From Methanocrinis alkalitolerans (GTDB lineage Archaea; Halobacteriota; Methanosarcinia; Methanotrichales; Methanotrichaceae): 6,082 nt of DNA. Below are positions 5,856-6,082 of this stretch, one piece after another; position 1 is the stretch's first letter, and every line of letters begins with the position of its first letter. The notes under the pieces are model-generated. The model saw only the letters and a list, made by a program, of their open reading frames with translations, was not told the origin of the DNA and ran no database searches. Location of the stretch: positions 1-6,082 of the forward strand of contig NZ_JARFPL010000068.1 of assembly GCF_029167205.1 (NCBI RefSeq). Direction: 5' to 3'. A program made the translations under genes and the position numbers.

Positions 5856-6000
5856 TGATCCAGTCGGGGATTTTCGGCTCTTCCTCTGCCATCCCAGGAA
5901 CCATGGCCTGGGCAGTAAGAGCCGCAGCCAAAGACAAAATAAATGCGACTCGGACCCATGGGTCATCGGTTAAGGAATTTAAGCTACACAATATTGCCAT
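5848..6000 (-). pseudogene. Remnant of a secreted-protein gene with an IPxW motif
   Basis: The open frame encodes 50 residues. The first 14 (MAILCSLNSLTDDP) lie in repeat copy 2 and the stop lies in copy 1. The unique middle reads WVRVAFILSLAAALTAQA, a typical signal peptide core with an A-x-A end, then MVPGMAEEEPKIPDWINE. The end resembles the beginning of a domain common in secreted archaeal proteins, which opens IPxWIKxxAxWW. Here it stops just after the first residues, at the edge of the repeat. I read this as a gene cut at both ends by repeat copies, its original start replaced. No good ribosome binding site precedes the ATG at 5998-6000. It could instead be a real short secreted peptide, or the motif match, only a few residues long, could be chance. 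Confidence 0.5.
5875..5924. other. Long hairpin inside the inter-repeat segment
   Basis: CGGCTCTT (5875-5882) pairs exactly with AAGAGCCG (5917-5924), CTG (5886-5888) with CAG (5913-5915), and CCCAGG (5893-5898) with CCTGGG (5907-5912) around the loop AACCATGG. This gives 17 pairs in 50 bases with small bulges. It occupies the centre of the segment between the two repeats and overlaps the signal-peptide coding part of the gene remnant. No T-run follows on either strand, so it is not a classical terminator. Confidence 0.5.
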
Positions 6001-6020
6001 TTTTCACACGAATTATGCGT
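5957..6020. repeat. 64-bp direct repeat, copy 2
   Basis: This is the second copy, offset by exactly 165 bp from copy 1. Its left edge is part of a perfect 12-bp palindrome, GACCCATGGGTC (5953-5964), formed with flanking bases. The terminal palindrome of copy 1 is broken here by a T-to-G change. On the minus strand it provides the start and first 14 codons of the remnant frame. In the plus direction its 30-codon frame (5958-6050) aligns with that of copy 1. Confidence 0.9.
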
Positions 6021-6082
6021 CATCTAGATTTGATCCGATTTCAAGACTGACTTGCTGTAGCCTTTTTGACCAAGCCAATCTC
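6021..6082 (-). other. Right-edge segment, possible 3' end of a minus-strand gene
   Basis: Two minus-strand frames are open from the right edge for most of this stretch. One ends DWLGQKGYSKSVLKSDQI and stops at 6024-6026. The other ends SLEIGSNLDDA and stops at 6013-6015 inside repeat copy 2. Either could be the C-terminus of a gene entering from the right, with the first the more protein-like. Too little is visible to choose or name it. Confidence 0.2.

Noticed and set aside
5792..6020. CRISPR-like array
   Set aside because: There are only two copies. The 64-bp unit and 101-bp spacer are outside normal CRISPR dimensions, and no cas gene is present.

Overview
The window most likely comes from a methanogenic archaeon of the Methanosarcinales, with Methanothrix (Methanosaeta) as my best guess. 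This rests on GC-rich coding sequence, archaeal TATA-like boxes in AT-rich gaps, a ferredoxin/CDGSH iron-sulfur protein, a secreted protein typical of that kind of genome, and a bacterial-type UvrA of the sort found in many methanogens. The assignment is inference and no marker gene proves it.

Layout. Positions 1-277 are AT-rich and carry no convincing gene. Positions 278-394 hold a compact non-coding inverted-repeat element (MITE-like), bounded by a perfect 13-bp terminal inverted repeat and a 5-bp target duplication, ACAGA. It sits a few bases beyond the stop codon of the first gene. Three genes then lie on the minus strand. Read in their own direction they are uvrA (4579-1679), a secreted protein of unknown function (1501-860), and a small two-domain iron-sulfur protein (808-404). 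The last two are 51 bp apart and may be co-transcribed. The secreted protein has its own TATA-like box and Shine-Dalgarno, so it need not depend on uvrA.

A 331-bp divergent intergenic region separates uvrA from a plus-strand CPBP-family (CAAX protease-like) membrane protein at 4911-5717. The last 100 bp before this gene is AT-rich. It holds three copies of CAACAATT, two as an inverted pair and one abutting the TATA box, which looks like an operator. The gene has a strong Shine-Dalgarno and a base composition unlike uvrA, so it may have been acquired by transfer.

The right end (5718-6082) is a repeat-rich scar. Two 64-bp direct copies of one sequence, 165 bp apart, bracket what appears to be the remains of a secreted-protein gene. 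The remnant has a signal peptide followed by EEEPKIPDWINE, which resembles the start of an archaeal IPxW-type secreted domain and is cut off at the repeat. A long hairpin lies within the same segment.

The genes do not form one pathway. UvrA is the damage-recognition ATPase of nucleotide excision repair, and its UvrB and UvrC partners are not in the window. No CRISPR array, tRNA, rRNA, complete insertion sequence or recognisable defence system was seen. The most unusual material is the two non-coding repeat elements and the candidate operator, not a new multi-gene system.
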